Source: an uncultured Collinsella sp.
Lineage (GTDB): Bacteria; Actinomycetota; Coriobacteriia; Coriobacteriales; Coriobacteriaceae
Direction: 5' to 3'
DNA: 64,000 nucleotides
Assembly (NCBI GenBank): GCA_934667065.1
Contig: CAKULD010000006.1
Span: forward strand, 62,001-126,000
A program made the position numbers and the translations under genes. The notes under the pieces are model-generated. The model saw only the letters and a list, made by a program, of their open reading frames with translations, was not told where the DNA came from and searched no databases. Shown here in pieces: positions 50,710 to 59,978 of the stretch; position 1 is the stretch's first letter; each line of letters opens with the position of its first letter.

Positions 50710-52893
50710 GTGAAGGATTCCGACCTCTCCACAACGGCCGCGCGCGACGCCGCCCGCATCGTCTGGTTTAAGCGCTACCCCGCCAAGCAGACGCTCATCG
50801 CATTTTTGCTCGCGCTGTTGGCGACCACGGCGTTTTCCATCGATCCCGCCCCGGTGTCGAGCAACTCAGTCTTGGCGATTGACCCTAAAGCCTCGGGCAT
50901 GCTGTACGTGTGCTACGAGGTGCTCCTCTCGTTTGCCGGGCATACCGACGCGGTCATGCTGCTTGCGCTTGCCTGCCTGCTCACCTTGCCGTTTCGCTAC
51001 GTATTCTTTGGTCGCGGCGACACTTGGCGCCCATCAATCATCCTGCCGTCGCTGTTCTTCGCCATCTGCATGGTGTTCGGCCGCAGCTACGATCTCACCG
51101 ACTCGGCCGAGATCGTGCTCGGCGACAAGGCCCGCATCATCTGCGCCTGGATTGGCGGCGCGGGCTGGATGCTCCTGGCGATTGTGGCCTTCTACCTGGC
51201 TTTTGAGTGTCTGGATTGGCTGAGCTCCCGACGCATTCCGTTTTCCGAGGCGCACTTTGGCCGCATATGGCGCGTGGCCCACGCCGTGCTCTCAAAGCAT
51301 CCCTTTGCCGGGCCCTTCCTGGTGCTCATAATTGCCTGGTCGCCCACGCTCATCGCCTCGCTGCCCGGTCTTTTTATGGGAGACACCGGCGCGCAGATTC
51401 GTCAGTGGTTCAACTATCCCAACGGCACGAGCGATTACCTGCGCTTGCTCAACCCCAATGTGCTGCTCAACGGACATCATCCCGTGGTGCACACGGCCAT
51501 TATCGGCTCGTGCGTACAGCTGGGGCTTTCGCTGTTCAACAGCGCCAACGCCGGTCTTGCCATCTACACCTGCACCCAGTTTGTCATCACGGCCGCCTGC
51601 ATGGCCTATTCCATCTCGTCGCTGCGCAAGTTGGGCGTGAGTCTGCCGGTCCGCGGCATTATCCTGCTGTTCTTTGCGTTTATGCCGATGTTCTCCAACT
51701 ACGCGGCGCTGCTCACCAAAGACGTGCTCTTTGCCGACGCGTTTTTGCTGCTACTGGTGCAGACCGTTAAGCTCGTTGCCTGCGGCCTGCCCCGTCGCGA
51801 TGCCAATGCCGAGCGTGCGGGCGAGCCCGAGTCCGTCCTTTTTGCGCGCCACGATTGGCTACTGCTCACGCTGGGCGCTATGGGCTCCACGTTTTTGCGC
51901 AACGGCGGTCTGGTGTTTCCCCTGGCGGCATGCGTGATCGCGGCTGCGTTTTGCGCTTGGGACGCTCATGCGGCTCGTCGTGCAGCCAGGCAGTCGGGTG
52001 CTGCGCCTGTGGGCGTTACTCCGCGTTTCCGCTGGGTGGGGGTTCTTGCAGTGCTCGCGCTCTGCCTCGTCTCTAATATGTACTTCACCAAGGTCTTTAT
52101 GCCGGCACACGATATCACGCCTGGTTCCAAGCGCGAAATCCTCTCGATTCCGTTCCAACAGACGGCGCGCTTCGTCCAAAAGCACGACGGTCTTAACTCG
52201 GGCGTCAACCCCAAGGTCAAGGACGACGACACGATTGAAGAGGCGCCCTGCGACGGATTGGTAACCGACGAGGAGCGCGCCGTGATCGATCGCGTGCTCA
52301 AGTACGAGAACCTGGGGCGTCGTTACAACCCGGATAAGTCGGACGCCGTCAAGAATTGCTTTAACGAGTACGCCTCGCAGGAGGACATTCAGGCCTATTT
52401 TGAGGTGTGGGCCCAGATGTTCAAAAAGGACCCAGAGTGCTATATCTCGGCGCTTATCAATAACTACTATGGATACTTTTATCCGAGCGCGCGGGATGCT
52501 TGGGTCTACAGCACGGCGCGCAGCGCCGAGATCATGGCGCGTCCCGACAATCTCAAGTACTTCGATTTTCATCCGGTCGACAGCAGGGCCGTACGCTGGT
52601 GCGACCATCTGATCAACCTATATCGCGTGGCAGTGCAGCGCATCCCGTTTATCTCGCTCACCATGAGCTCGGCCACCTATGTGTGGATTATGATCGCCGT
52701 GGTGGTCTACCTGCTGCGTCGCCATTCGTGGCGCGCGCTGGCTATTTGGGTGCCGCTGCTGGGCGTGCTCGCCGTGTGCCTGATCGGTCCCTGCAACGGC
52801 TCGACCTACATGCGCTACCTGTATCCGGTCATCGCCTGCATGCCCTTTGCCATCGGCGCCACCATCACGCGCAGTGACCTCCTCTGGTCCTAA
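50710..52893 (+). CDS. Large polytopic membrane protein (DUF6020-like)
   Basis: 727 residues from a GTG with AAAGG eleven bases upstream; the frame extends further back into lgt without a site. About thirteen hydrophobic segments are seen, with an outer soluble region about 475-600. The layout, with LPGLFMGDTGAQIRQWFN after the fifth helix and NGHHPVVHTAIIG, resembles the DUF6020 family and GT-C/Wzy-like membrane enzymes. A role in cell-surface glycan assembly is possible but unproven. A GGGACAG-type hairpin follows the stop by two bases. Confidence 0.7.
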   Translation: MKDSDLSTTAARDAARIVWFKRYPAKQTLIAFLLALLATTAFSIDPAPVSSNSVLAIDPKASGMLYVCYEVLLSFAGHTDAVMLLALACLLTLPFRYVFFGRGDTWRPSIILPSLFFAICMVFGRSYDLTDSAEIVLGDKARIICAWIGGAGWMLLAIVAFYLAFECLDWLSSRRIPFSEAHFGRIWRVAHAVLSKHPFAGPFLVLIIAWSPTLIASLPGLFMGDTGAQIRQWFNYPNGTSDYLRLLNPNVLLNGHHPVVHTAIIGSCVQLGLSLFNSANAGLAIYTCTQFVITAACMAYSISSLRKLGVSLPVRGIILLFFAFMPMFSNYAALLTKDVLFADAFLLLLVQTVKLVACGLPRRDANAERAGEPESVLFARHDWLLLTLGAMGSTFLRNGGLVFPLAACVIAAAFCAWDAHAARRAARQSGAAPVGVTPRFRWVGVLAVLALCLVSNMYFTKVFMPAHDITPGSKREILSIPFQQTARFVQKHDGLNSGVNPKVKDDDTIEEAPCDGLVTDEERAVIDRVLKYENLGRRYNPDKSDAVKNCFNEYASQEDIQAYFEVWAQMFKKDPECYISALINNYYGYFYPSARDAWVYSTARSAEIMARPDNLKYFDFHPVDSRAVRWCDHLINLYRVAVQRIPFISLTMSSATYVWIMIAVVVYLLRRHSWRALAIWVPLLGVLAVCLIGPCNGSTYMRYLYPVIACMPFAIGATITRSDLLWS

Positions 52894-52894
52894 C

Positions 52895-52927
52895 TTGGTG
52901 CATTGGGGTCAGGTTATCTTGCACCAA
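52895..52927. repeat. GGGACAG-core hairpin, copy F (variant)
   Basis: TTGGTGCA and TGCACCAA pair perfectly around TTGGGGTCAGGTTATCT. The core reads GGGTCAGGTTAT against GGGACAGGTTTAT in copies A and B. It lies one base after the stop of the membrane protein. Confidence 0.7.
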
Positions 52928-53058
52928 AGGGTTGCATCATCACGACGCCTTCATTTTGGGGTTTATCTCGCAGGCCAGTAGGTATATCATAACGACGTTT
53001 GTTTATATTGCCCGAGCATCTGCGTTGGGCTTTAGGTCGAAACCGATAGGAGACACGT

Positions 53059-53865
53059 ATGTCCGGACACTCTAAGTGGGCCACAACCAAGCATCGTAAG
53101 GGCGCGCAGGACGCCAAGCGTTCCGCCCTCTTCTCCAAGCTGAGCCGCAACATCACCGTTGCCGCCCGTCTCGGCGGCGACCCGCTGCCCGAGAACAACG
53201 CCAGCCTCGCTGCTGCCGTTGCTAAGGCTAAGGCTCAGTCCATGCCCAAGGACAAGATCAAGTCCGCTATCGACAAGGCCTTTGGTTCGGGTGCCGACGC
53301 TGCCGTCTACGAGAACATCGTGTACGAGGGCTACGGTCCCGCCGGCGTCGCCGTCTACGTCGACTGCCTGACCGACAACCGCAACCGTACCGCTGCTGAC
53401 GTCCGTTCCGCCTTCTCCCACGCTGGTGGCAACCTGGGCACCTCCGGCTCCGTCGCCTTCCAGTTTGAGCGCAAGGGCCAGATCGTCGTCGCCAAGGAGA
53501 TCCTGGACGAGAACGCCAAGAAGGAGACCATGATCGCCAACGGTGCTGCCGGTGACGAGGAAGAGTTCATGATGGCTATCGCCGAGGCCGGTGGCGACGA
53601 CTACGAGGACGCCGGCGAGGAGTGGATCGTCTGGACCGCCGCTAACGACGTCATGGCTGTTTCCAAGGCTCTCGAGGAGCAGGGCATCCAGGTCAAGGGT
53701 TCCGAGACCACCATGGTCCCGACCACCCCGACCGAGGTCTCCGGCGCCGACGCCAAGAAGGTTCAGCGCCTTATCGACCGTCTCGAGGAGCTCGACGACG
53801 TCCAGGACGTCTACAGCACCATGGACATGACCGACGAGGTCATCGCTGCCCTCGAGGAGGAGTAG
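53059..53865 (+). CDS. yebC: YebC/PmpR family (TACO1-like) protein
   Basis: 268 residues. MSGHSKWATTKHRKGAQDAKR, YEGYGPAGVAVYVDCLTDNRNRTAADVRSAFSHAGGNLG and the C-terminal LDDVQDVYSTMD are YebC signatures. The family was first named as transcription regulators; recent work ties members to translation of proline-rich stretches. Codon choice is strongly biased to C/T-ending preferred codons, suggesting high expression. AGGAGA precedes the ATG and a terminator follows 69 bases after the stop. Confidence 0.94.
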   Translation: MSGHSKWATTKHRKGAQDAKRSALFSKLSRNITVAARLGGDPLPENNASLAAAVAKAKAQSMPKDKIKSAIDKAFGSGADAAVYENIVYEGYGPAGVAVYVDCLTDNRNRTAADVRSAFSHAGGNLGTSGSVAFQFERKGQIVVAKEILDENAKKETMIANGAAGDEEEFMMAIAEAGGDDYEDAGEEWIVWTAANDVMAVSKALEEQGIQVKGSETTMVPTTPTEVSGADAKKVQRLIDRLEELDDVQDVYSTMDMTDEVIAALEEE

Positions 53866-53934
53866 CGCCCGCGCGGGTTAAGCCGTGCATATCTGGGCAT
53901 AATGAAGCGAGCATGCAAGCCTCGTGGAATAGAT

Positions 53935-53980
53935 GAGCCGGATCCGCGTGCGTACAGCACCGGACCCGGCTCTTTTATAA
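53935..53980 (+). terminator. Terminator after yebC, with a following -10 box
   Basis: GAGCCGGATCCG and CGGACCCGGCTC pair with one mismatch, then TTTTATAAT. The TATAAT at 53976-53981 may also be the -10 of the next operon, which begins 50 bases later. Confidence 0.8.
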
Positions 53981-54030
53981 TGATGCGAATCGTTTTGCAT
54001 TCCGAGAGCCGAGATTTGAAGGGAGCGCGC

Positions 54031-54576
54031 GTGCGCGTACTCAAACGAGCCCTAGCGATCGTGTATCTTGCCGCCGCCATCGTGGCGCTGGGTACGTTCG
54101 TCTGCCAGTTCTGGGGGCCGTATACGTATCGCTTTATGCTGCTGATGCGCGATCCCATGCCGCGTATCGTCGTTACGGTGTGTGCCGGCGTTGTGGCGCT
54201 TGGCGTGCTGGTGGGATTCTTCCGCCTGATGTTTGCCCGTCGTGAGCCGTCTTGCGTGCATCCGGCGGGAGAGCGCAATATCGAGGTCACCCTTGCAGCA
54301 CTTTCCTCATGTGCCCGTTCCGCGGCGGAGTGCGATGATCGCGTGATGGTCGAGCATATCGAAGCACGCGTTCAGGGTTCCGACGAGTCGCGCGTTCGTT
54401 TTAAGGTCGAGGCCATCGCGCTCGACGATAGGGACGTCGCTTCTCTTGCTACCGCGATGCAGCAGCGTATCGAGGAAGCCTGCGACACCATGCTCGGCAC
54501 GCCGGGTACGTCCGCGCGCGTCCGTTTTTTACCGTCCAAGACTACCGTCCAGACCGTGGAGGTTTCCGGTGAGTGA
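54031..54576 (+). CDS. amaP: Alkaline-shock membrane anchor protein (AmaP-like)
   Basis: 181 residues from a GTG with AAGGGAG five bases upstream. The longer frame to 53902 would run through the yebC terminator and is rejected. Two N-terminal membrane helices (about 5-28 and 45-68) are followed by a soluble domain. Position at the head of a DUF2273-Asp23 cluster fits AmaP, which tethers Asp23 to the membrane. The last eight bases overlap the next gene. Confidence 0.75.
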   Translation: MRVLKRALAIVYLAAAIVALGTFVCQFWGPYTYRFMLLMRDPMPRIVVTVCAGVVALGVLVGFFRLMFARREPSCVHPAGERNIEVTLAALSSCARSAAECDDRVMVEHIEARVQGSDESRVRFKVEAIALDDRDVASLATAMQQRIEEACDTMLGTPGTSARVRFLPSKTTVQTVEVSGE

Positions 54577-54946
54577 TACCAATCAAGATAAGACCACCCG
54601 CACGCCGCGCCTGACGATCGACCAGAGTGCCGCACCGGCGGGCGAGCCTGTTGATTCCAAGCACGAAGCAACCGAGCCGCATGACACGGCTGCCGCGGAT
54701 TTTGACGAGGCTATGGGTCTCATCAAGGGAACCGGGGCTGCCATCTGGAGCTATGCCGTGCGCCACCCCAACACCACGCTTGGTGCTGTCGCGGGCTTTA
54801 TTCTTGCCGTTTTGGTGCTCACGCTGGGCCTGTGGGATACGCTCGTCATCGCATTCTTTGTGCTGATCGGTGCCGTGATCGGCCAGATTCGCGACGGCGA
54901 GAACGGGATCGTCAACTTCTTCGGCCGTCTGTTTAGCGGCCGCTAA
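54569..54946 (+). CDS. DUF2273-family small membrane protein
   Basis: 125 residues from a GTG with GGAGG upstream, overlapping the previous stop (GTGAGTGA). A charged N-terminal half is followed by two membrane helices (about 68-86 and 88-106) and IGQIRDGENGIVNFFGRLF, the DUF2273 ending. Such proteins travel with Asp23/Gls24 and AmaP in envelope-stress operons. Confidence 0.8.
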   Translation: MSDTNQDKTTRTPRLTIDQSAAPAGEPVDSKHEATEPHDTAAADFDEAMGLIKGTGAAIWSYAVRHPNTTLGAVAGFILAVLVLTLGLWDTLVIAFFVLIGAVIGQIRDGENGIVNFFGRLFSGR

Positions 54947-54990
54947 TACGTATTCGACTGCCGCATTTGCGGTGGACATAAGGAGGAACC

Positions 54991-55506
54991 ATGGCTTTTA
55001 ATACGAAGGTCGATGTGGCCGATACCGAGCTCGAGGAGAACGAGGCAGTCGTCGCTGGGGCCGAGGACGCCACGCTCGAGGACGAGGCGCTCGTCGAGGC
55101 CGAGTCCGATGCGGATGAGGATGACGAGGAGGCGGACGAGTCCGAGGACTCGCTGACCTATTCTAACGGCGTAATCGAGAAGATCGTCGCCATGGCCACC
55201 CGCGAGGTTCCGCACGTCCTGGGCATGAAGGGTAACCTCATGCACTTTGTGCAGGAGCAGTTTGGTGCCGAGAACCTGACCAAGGGCGTGACGGTCGAGG
55301 TCACCGACGACAACCGTGTGGTCGTCAACATCTCCGTCATCATCGAGTACGGCGCCTATGCGCCTGCAATCTTCGACGACGTCAAGGAGCGCGTCACCGA
55401 GCGCCTCGCTGCGATGACCGGTCTTGAGGTGGCGGGCGTCAACCTGCGCATCGAGGATGTCATCACCCCCGAGGAGTACGAGCACCGTACCAGCCAGCAC
55501 GAGTAA
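54991..55506 (+). CDS. Asp23/Gls24-family envelope stress protein
   Basis: 171 residues with AAGGAGGAACC upstream. Residues 10-52 are very acidic (runs of E and D). The Asp23 domain follows (GVIEKIVAMATREVPHVLGM, VTVEVTDDNRVVVNISVIIEYG). In Staphylococcus Asp23 sits under the membrane, held by AmaP, and responds to cell-wall and alkaline stress. The acidic N-terminal tail is longer than usual. A GGGACAG hairpin starts at the base after the stop. Confidence 0.9.
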   Translation: MAFNTKVDVADTELEENEAVVAGAEDATLEDEALVEAESDADEDDEEADESEDSLTYSNGVIEKIVAMATREVPHVLGMKGNLMHFVQEQFGAENLTKGVTVEVTDDNRVVVNISVIIEYGAYAPAIFDDVKERVTERLAAMTGLEVAGVNLRIEDVITPEEYEHRTSQHE

Positions 55507-55539
55507 CCTACCAAAAAGGGACAGGTTTGTTTTGGCAGG
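55507..55539. repeat. GGGACAG-core hairpin, copy C
   Basis: CCTACCAAAA and TTTTGGCAGG pair with one A-C mismatch around AGGGACAGGTTTG, followed by TTTTATCTG. It begins at the base after the asp23-type stop codon. Confidence 0.82.
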
Positions 55540-55560
55540 TTTTATCTGCGAAAACGTTAA

Positions 55561-55602
55561 ACGGCCGACCGCGCAAGCAAAAGCGCGGCCGGCCGTTGTT
55601 TG
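55561..55602 (+). terminator. Terminator of the amaP-DUF2273-asp23 operon
   Basis: ACGGCCGACCGCGC and GCGCGGCCGGCCGT pair with one mismatch around AAGCAAAA, followed by TGTTTGT. The remaining 110 bases to the next gene show nothing else. Confidence 0.85.
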
Positions 55603-55713
55603 TACGCCCCCGATGTAGGCATGCCGTTTGTCTAACTAAGGGTTGCAATCGCTGCGTTCCGCGTTACCCTAATGGGCGCATTGTTTCCAAATTGTTAACG
55701 AGGAGTTGCCGTA

Positions 55714-56736
55714 ATGGCCGACGAGCACGAGACAGAAAGCAAGGCATGGGCGATTGAGGCCGCTGCGGCAGAGGCGGCGTCGCGTGCTGCCGAGGAGGTA
55801 CATCGTCCTCCCGTAGTGCCGATGGAGCGCGTGGTCGATCGCGATGTTATCGAGCGTGGCGAGCGCGCTGGTCGCAAGCGCAGCCAGGAGCCGGGCTTTC
55901 CGCGCTTTTTTGCCGAGCTCAATTTGGGCCTGATCCTCACGGCCTTTGCCATCGTCGCATTTAAGACCCCCAACCACTTTGCCTTTGGCGGCACCTCGGG
56001 CGTTTCGGTTATTCTTTCCACGCTGTTCCCGACCCTGCCCGTCGGTGTCTTTATGTGGATCATCAACGCGGTCCTCGTCGTCCTGGGCTTTATCTTTTTG
56101 GAGCGCAAGGCAATCTTGTGGAGCGTCTTTGCCTCGTTTGCACTTTCCGCCTACGTATCGCTGTTTGAGCTCTTTATCCCGACGGATGTTTCGCTAACGG
56201 GCGATATGTGGCTCGACTTGTGCTTTGCCGTGATTCTACCGGCGCTCGGCAGCGCCATCGTTTTCGACATTGGCGCCTCGACGGGCGGCACGGACATTCT
56301 CGCCATGATCCTCAAGCGCCGCACGACGCTCGAGATCGGCCGTGCGCTGCTGCTGGTGGATATCGGCATCGTGACGATCGCTGCTTTCCTGTACGGTCCG
56401 CGCGTCGGTCTGTACTGCGTGCTTGGCCTGTTTGCCAAGACGCTTGTGGTCGATAAGGCCATCGAGAGCATTCACCTGCGCAAGGTCTGCACAGTCATTT
56501 GCTCCGAGCCGCGCAAGATCGAGGAATTTATCGTCAAGCACCTCAACCGCACGGCAACCATTAGCCGTGGCTACGGTGCCTTCTCGGGCAAGTGCGTAAC
56601 GGTGATCATGAGTGTGTTGAGTCGCCGCGAGGCCGTGCAGCTGCGTCGCTATGCCCGCGAGATCGATCCGGACGCGTTTATCACCATCGTGGACAGTTCC
56701 GAGATCGTCGGCAAGGGCTTCCGCGGAACGAACTAG
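55714..56736 (+). CDS. YitT-family membrane protein
   Basis: 340 residues with GAGGAG upstream. Residues 1-60 are a charged, Ala/Glu-rich cytoplasmic extension not usual in the family. Five or six membrane helices follow (about 70-250) with NHFAFGGTSGVSVIL and DIGASTGGTDILAMIL, then a DUF2179 cytoplasmic domain (about 255-335) ending IDPDAFITIVDSSEIVGKGF. The family may be a transporter or anchor; function unproven. Confidence 0.88.
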   Translation: MADEHETESKAWAIEAAAAEAASRAAEEVHRPPVVPMERVVDRDVIERGERAGRKRSQEPGFPRFFAELNLGLILTAFAIVAFKTPNHFAFGGTSGVSVILSTLFPTLPVGVFMWIINAVLVVLGFIFLERKAILWSVFASFALSAYVSLFELFIPTDVSLTGDMWLDLCFAVILPALGSAIVFDIGASTGGTDILAMILKRRTTLEIGRALLLVDIGIVTIAAFLYGPRVGLYCVLGLFAKTLVVDKAIESIHLRKVCTVICSEPRKIEEFIVKHLNRTATISRGYGAFSGKCVTVIMSVLSRREAVQLRRYAREIDPDAFITIVDSSEIVGKGFRGTN

Positions 56737-56895
56737 CGCGGGCGTCTATAGCGTCTATAGTAAGTTGCCTGCTGGCTCCGTATATCTTGCAAATCGGTCA
56801 TCTTTGAGTATTTGTCCTCACATTGGGCAATAATGATGCTAAAGGCATCGTTAGCGATCCAAGTGATTCGCTCAAGATACGAAGGGATGATTTCG

Positions 56896-58215
56896 ATGTT
56901 CTGCTCGCAGTGTGGCGCTCCTATGGGCGATAGCGATAAGTTCTGCGGCGTGTGCGGCGCTCCTAATGCTGGTGCTACCGACCCCGCACCCCAGGGACAG
57001 CCTCAACCGTTTGTTCCGCAGCCGCCTGTGGCGAATGTGCCCAAGGGCTGTGTGGCTCAGGCGTTCCAAGATATGACCAAGACTCCGGGCGTACTGCAGC
57101 GCGTGTGCCAGATCGCCTTTTTGCCGGCGCTTATCTGCGTTGTGTCGGTGCTCGTGCTGTTTATTCCCGTTATTGGCGGCATTGCGGCAGCCATCGGCTT
57201 TTTGGCGGCTTGCATTGCGAGCGTGTGCGGTTCCGGCTTTGGCATCGAGTGGGGCCGTGATCTTTCGCTCAAGGTCGATGGCGGCATGGACCGTCCGCTG
57301 ATGCGCTCCACGTCGTTTGGTCTCGGCGTCTTCTCGGGCGTCATCTCGGTGGTGCTCGAGGTTATCGCTGCCATCCCCGTTTTTGGCGTAATGCTTTCAC
57401 TCGTCGAGAGCGTGGCGCTTGGTGCCGCAGGTTCGTACTCCTACTATGGCTCCTATGCGCTCGAGGCAGCGCTGTTCGGTTCGCTCGGCCTGCTTGTCTT
57501 GGCTATGATCGCGACGGCGATTCTGGGTGTCTTCTTTAAGATGTTCGCGGATATCGCCGTGATGCACTTTGCGGTGACCGGTCGCGTCGAGAGCGCGTTT
57601 TCGCTCGATAAGGTCTGGGCGGCCTTTAAGCACAATAAGACCAAGCTGTTCTGCGCATCGTTCCTTCCCGAGTTTTTGACGGGTCTGGTCGCCAACGTTA
57701 TCACATGGATCCTGACGCTCGTCTTTGGCACCATTGCCTCTGTCGGTATGTATAGCTACTACTACCGTCCTACGGCTATTGAGGCGCTTGTTACCGGCGG
57801 TGGCATTACGCTCGTATTGTTCTTGGTGCTGACGGCGTTTGTCACGGTATTCCTCACGGTCTTTGGCACAATGCTCAAGCATCGCGCCATTGGCTACTGG
57901 GTCGCACGCTATGCAAGTGTGTGGGCCGACGAGGACAAGGATGACGTCCTGACCTTCGTGCTGCCCTTCGAAAAGAAGGCCGCTCCTGCAAGCTACGATG
58001 CTCCGGATGTTGCTCCCGCGCCTGTGCCCGAGTCCGCACCTGCGCCAGAGCCCGCACCTACGCCCGAGCCCGAGCCTGCGCTGGAGCCCGAGCCCGAGTC
58101 CGCACCTGCGCCGGAGCCCGAGACTGTGTCTGTGCCCGAGCCTGCGCCTGTGCCCGAGCCTGCACCGGATCCCGCGCCCGACCCGAACTCCGACGAGGCT
58201 CCGCAGGACGAATAG
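56896..58215 (+). CDS. Zinc-ribbon multi-spanning membrane protein with Pro/Glu/Ala repeat tail
   Basis: 439 residues from the ATG nine bases after GAAGGG. Residues 2-20 are a zinc ribbon (CSQCG...CGVCG). A Pro/Gln-rich linker precedes about six membrane segments (about 75-335), which resemble DUF4013-type proteins. Residues 370-435 are a low-complexity tail of PAPEP and PEPEP repeats. The tail DNA is itself repetitive and may vary in length between strains. Function unknown. Confidence 0.75.
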   Translation: MFCSQCGAPMGDSDKFCGVCGAPNAGATDPAPQGQPQPFVPQPPVANVPKGCVAQAFQDMTKTPGVLQRVCQIAFLPALICVVSVLVLFIPVIGGIAAAIGFLAACIASVCGSGFGIEWGRDLSLKVDGGMDRPLMRSTSFGLGVFSGVISVVLEVIAAIPVFGVMLSLVESVALGAAGSYSYYGSYALEAALFGSLGLLVLAMIATAILGVFFKMFADIAVMHFAVTGRVESAFSLDKVWAAFKHNKTKLFCASFLPEFLTGLVANVITWILTLVFGTIASVGMYSYYYRPTAIEALVTGGGITLVLFLVLTAFVTVFLTVFGTMLKHRAIGYWVARYASVWADEDKDDVLTFVLPFEKKAAPASYDAPDVAPAPVPESAPAPEPAPTPEPEPALEPEPESAPAPEPETVSVPEPAPVPEPAPDPAPDPNSDEAPQDE

Positions 58216-58273
58216 CCCTGCCACCTGCCATTTGGGAACGGGGTGGAAATGGCAGAAATAGCGCTTAACAAAT

Positions 58274-58320
58274 AAGCGGAGGAGGACGTTCATCTTGACG
58301 TCCCCCTCCGCTTTGTTATT
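58274..58320. terminator. Two-way terminator between convergent genes
   Basis: AAGCGGAGGAGGACGT and ACGTCCCCCTCCGCTT pair with one mismatch around TCATCTTG, followed by TGTTATT. It lies 58 bases after the zinc-ribbon gene and 33 bases beyond the amidohydrolase stop. Confidence 0.85.
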
Positions 58321-58346
58321 GACGATTAATCTAGAGTGCGCGATGG

Positions 58347-59810
58347 CTACTCGTCGCGATGGTCTTCGTGGCGAGCGGCGGCGCGGGCATCGTGGATGCC
58401 CTTAATCGCGGCATGGCGGGCGGTGCGGGCATCGTGCACGGCGTCGCGAGCTTCGGCAGCCGTTGCCTTGGCAGAGCGCAGTTTGGCGGCCAGATCGGGA
58501 TTGGTCTCGGCGACGGCAGCAATCGTGGGGCCGTCGAGCTCCTCTTGCGTGGGCTCGGCCAAAAAGTCGATGGCATACTGGGCGGCTACCATGGAGCCCT
58601 TGGCAAGCACGCTCTCATCAATCTTGTAGAAGCAGGAGTGTTGGGCGTACGTCGCACCGATTTGGGGATTGCGCGCGCCCACAAAGGCAAGCACGCCCGG
58701 CACGCGACGCAGATACTCCGAGAAATCCTCGCCCGAAAGTGTGCCGCGGTAATGGCCCTCGCCCGCGGGGCCCAGGCACTTGAGCACGGCTTGGCGGCAG
58801 CGCTCGCTCGAGGCGGCGTCGTTTTCGACCTTGTAGTTGGCGATGGTGTAGTCGGTAAGCTCGGCTTCGGCACCTAGTGCTGCTGCAGTGTGCTCCACGA
58901 TGCGGCGCATAAGCTCGGGCATCTCCTCATGCGTCTTGTCGCCATAGGTGCGTACCGTGCCGGCGAGGTATGCCGTGCCAGCGATGACGTTGCGTGCGGT
59001 GCCGCCGTGCAGCTCGCCGACGGTGATGACGGCGGGCTCGTAGGGGCTGATCTCGCGCGAGACGATGGTCTGCAGGGCGTTGACGATCTCGGCGGCAACC
59101 ATAACGGCGTCGTGGCCGCGCTGGGGCATGGCACCATGGCACGAGGTTCCGCGGACGTTGATGCGGAACCAGTCGGTGTTTGCCATACGCGGGCCGGGCT
59201 CGCAGCTCACGGTGCCGGCGTCGACCTCGCTCCAGATGTGTGCGGCGTAGGCGCCGTCGACGCCATCGAGCACGCCGGTGCCGATCATGAGCTTGGCGCC
59301 CTGGCCGTTTTCCTCGCTGGGCTGGAATACGATACGGATCTCGCCGTGAATGTCATCGGTCATGTGGCGCAGAATCTGCAGCGTGCCGAGCATCATGGCG
59401 ATATGGCAGTCGTGACCGCAGGCGTGCATGCAGCCCTCGTTGACGCTGGCGAACTCTTCGCCGGTCTGCTCGGTGACGGGAAGGGCGTCGATGTCGGCGC
59501 GCAGCAGGATGCGGCGGCGCGGCGTGCCGTCCTCGCGGTAGGCATCGGGCGCGGTGCCGCGAAGTGTCGCCACCAGGCCCGTCTTGAGCGGGCGCTCGTA
59601 GGGGATGTTCATGGCGTCGAGCTGGTTGGCGATGTCGGAAGTCGTGCGCTCCTCGGCGAGGCTCAGCTCTGGGTGCTTATGGAAGTGCCGGCGCTGCTTG
59701 ATGATGTAGGGCTCAAACTCGGCGGCGATATCTTGGATGGCCGCGGTGACGTCATTGGCTGCGCGAACCTCGGTAGCCGCCATAATCTGCTGTGCCTTGG
59801 TCTTCGTCAT
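58347..59810 (-). CDS. M20-family amidohydrolase
   Basis: 487 residues from the ATG with AAGGAG upstream; the longer frame to 60626 is antisense to the next gene. RRHFHKHPELSLAEERT, ADIDALPVTE, ACGHDCHIAMML and PSEENGQGA are the markers of the M20D group (HipO/IAA-amino acid hydrolase-like) with its metal Cys, Asp and His. It removes acyl groups from amino acids in the cytoplasm. After about residue 415 there is an Ala/Arg/His-rich helical tail of 70 residues, unusual for the family. Confidence 0.9.
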   Translation of the reverse strand: MTKTKAQQIMAATEVRAANDVTAAIQDIAAEFEPYIIKQRRHFHKHPELSLAEERTTSDIANQLDAMNIPYERPLKTGLVATLRGTAPDAYREDGTPRRRILLRADIDALPVTEQTGEEFASVNEGCMHACGHDCHIAMMLGTLQILRHMTDDIHGEIRIVFQPSEENGQGAKLMIGTGVLDGVDGAYAAHIWSEVDAGTVSCEPGPRMANTDWFRINVRGTSCHGAMPQRGHDAVMVAAEIVNALQTIVSREISPYEPAVITVGELHGGTARNVIAGTAYLAGTVRTYGDKTHEEMPELMRRIVEHTAAALGAEAELTDYTIANYKVENDAASSERCRQAVLKCLGPAGEGHYRGTLSGEDFSEYLRRVPGVLAFVGARNPQIGATYAQHSCFYKIDESVLAKGSMVAAQYAIDFLAEPTQEELDGPTIAAVAETNPDLAAKLRSAKATAAEARDAVHDARTARHAAIKGIHDARAAARHEDHRDE

Positions 59811-59978
59811 GGTCGATTTGCTCCTTGCTGGTTGTATCGCAAAATCGTACAGGCTCTCTCCAGTATGCCACCTGCCACTTGGCGTGGCAAAGCAGCCGTT
59901 TGCCGCTTGGCGTTTTGTAACAGGGGTGGGGGAGTACACTCGGGGGTGTTGAATTTCCTGCCAGAGATGGGGATGCCC

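Noticed and set aside
53902..54030. Longer start for the AmaP-like protein
   Set aside because: It would translate through the yebC terminator; the GTG at 54031 has a good ribosome site.
58890..59978. N-terminal extension of the YtcJ-like protein
   Set aside because: The extra residues are antisense to the M20 gene; the amidohydrolase fold starts at the ATG near 59979.
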